Shown here: one piece after another, positions 5,619 through 6,030 of the stretch
How the letters are laid out: every line of letters begins with the position of its first letter
How positions within the stretch are numbered: position 1 is the stretch's first letter
DNA from: UBA4717 sp045536775
GTDB taxonomy: Bacteria; Bacillota; Clostridia; Oscillospirales; CAG-272
DNA: 6,030 nucleotides
Reading direction: 5' to 3'
NCBI GenBank assembly: GCA_045536775.1
Contig: JAZSOD010000054.1
Span: forward strand, 1 to 6,030
Notes under the pieces: generated by a model
Seen by the model: only the letters and a program-made list of their open reading frames with translations
Database searches by the model: none
What the model was told of the DNA's origin: nothing
Translations under genes and position numbers: made by a program

Positions 5619-5628
5619 GTGATATAAT
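5600..5628 (+). promoter_or_regulatory. Lipoprotein gene promoter
   Basis: TATAAT at 5623-5628 is a perfect -10 box 30 nt upstream of the start codon. TGGAAA at 5600-5605 with a 17-nt spacer is the best -35 but matches only 4 of 6 bases, which often goes with activator control or repression. Confidence 0.65.
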
Positions 5629-5658
5629 TAAGACAATTGATAAAATAGGAGAAGCTTT

Positions 5659-6030
5659 ATGAAAAAAATAGCTTTATTACTTGCATTTGTTCTTTTGCTT
5701 ACACCTGTTCTTATGGCTTGCGGTCAGGATACTGCCGGCAATAAGGGCTCCGGTAACAACAAGCGTGACGAGTCAGAGTTTGAATATAAACTCAGCGAAG
5801 CGGGCGAGCTTGACTACGGTGACAAGACGTTTGGAATTTTCGGTGCGAGAGGTACTCTTAAGTATCTTGTAGCTGAAGAAGAAACCGGTGATCTTGTAAA
5901 CGATGCTATCTTCCAGAGAAACCTTGCGATCGAAGAAGCATATAATTTGAAATTCAATATGGTTGAGGCTGAGCCTAACGTGGGCGCCGATATGATTAAA
6001 AACTTTGTTTTGTCAGGTGACAAGACCTAT
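5659..6030 (+). CDS. Solute-binding-type lipoprotein, N-terminal part
   Basis: The frame is open to the window edge, giving the first 124 residues. A lipoprotein signal peptide is clear: KK at 2-3, a hydrophobic core at 4-19 and lipobox LMAC with the lipidated Cys at 21. A polar linker rich in G, N, K and D follows. From about 53 the mature domain begins (YGDKTFGIFG), and ETGDLVNDAIFQRNLAIEE at 75-93 with YNLKF matches the N-terminal pattern of clostridial extracellular solute-binding proteins of carbohydrate ABC transporters (family 1 type). It should be anchored outside the membrane to capture substrate for a permease encoded further right. AGGAG (5647-5651) is 7 nt before the ATG. Ligand unknown; most of the domain is outside the window. 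Confidence 0.88.
   Translation, partial: MKKIALLLAFVLLLTPVLMACGQDTAGNKGSGNNKRDESEFEYKLSEAGELDYGDKTFGIFGARGTLKYLVAEEETGDLVNDAIFQRNLAIEEAYNLKFNMVEAEPNVGADMIKNFVLSGDKTY

Larger units (their letters stand above)
5373..5658. other. AT-rich intergenic regulatory region
   Basis: This 286-bp stretch holds no credible gene: the one minus-strand open frame (5432-5617) has no ribosome binding site. It contains a hairpin at 5529-5552, an isolated TATAAT at 5559-5564 without a good -35 partner, and the lipoprotein promoter with an inverted repeat at 5598-5628. No clear terminator for the VOC gene is found near its stop codon. Confidence 0.6.

Noticed and set aside
1..6030. CRISPR array, insertion sequence, prophage or defence genes
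   Set aside because: No regularly spaced repeats, transposase, integrase or defence-type protein can be seen on either strand.

Overview
The window looks like ordinary chromosome from an anaerobic gut-type member of the Clostridia (Bacillota), most likely near Oscillospirales/Ruminococcaceae. The basis is protein style (acetate kinase, TmcAL and ProC of clostridial type), AGGAG-like ribosome binding sites, TTGACA/TATAAT promoters, a TTG start, short oligo-T terminators, and a small palindromic repeat of a kind I associate with gut Clostridia. Taxonomy is inferred, not proven.

Layout. Positions 1-300 hold no credible protein gene. They carry a perfect minus-strand promoter that reads leftward into two copies of a tRNA-Ser-like 5' end, 160 bp apart. 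Next is a 218-aa multi-cysteine zinc-ribbon protein of unknown function (376-1032, +) with its own strong promoter. It is followed by a heavily structured 140-nt RNA leader, a 32-aa cysteine-rich hydrophobic micropeptide gene (1201-1299, +) and a strong terminator. proC (1433-2239, +) has its own promoter and makes proline from pyrroline-5-carboxylate. A small repeat and a bidirectional terminator separate it from the convergent ackA (2350-3564, -). Divergent from ackA is tmcAL (3698-4897, +), then a VOC-fold protein (4965-5372, +). After 286 bp of regulatory-looking DNA comes a lipoprotein resembling sugar ABC transporter binding proteins (5659 to the right edge, +, incomplete).

How the genes relate. 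Most genes here have their own promoters, so this is a string of small transcription units, not one operon. The clearest functional link is ackA and tmcAL, divergent across 133 bp. One interconverts acetate and acetyl phosphate; the other consumes acetate and ATP to acetylate the wobble cytidine of elongator tRNA-Met. In many Clostridia tmcAL/ylbM, pta and ackA form one co-directional cluster; here the orientation is split and pta is absent from the window.

The least explained parts are the structured leader with its micropeptide, the split tRNA-Ser-like fragments behind a consensus promoter, and an inverted repeat that overlaps the lipoprotein promoter. No CRISPR array, transposase, phage gene or recognisable defence system is visible.
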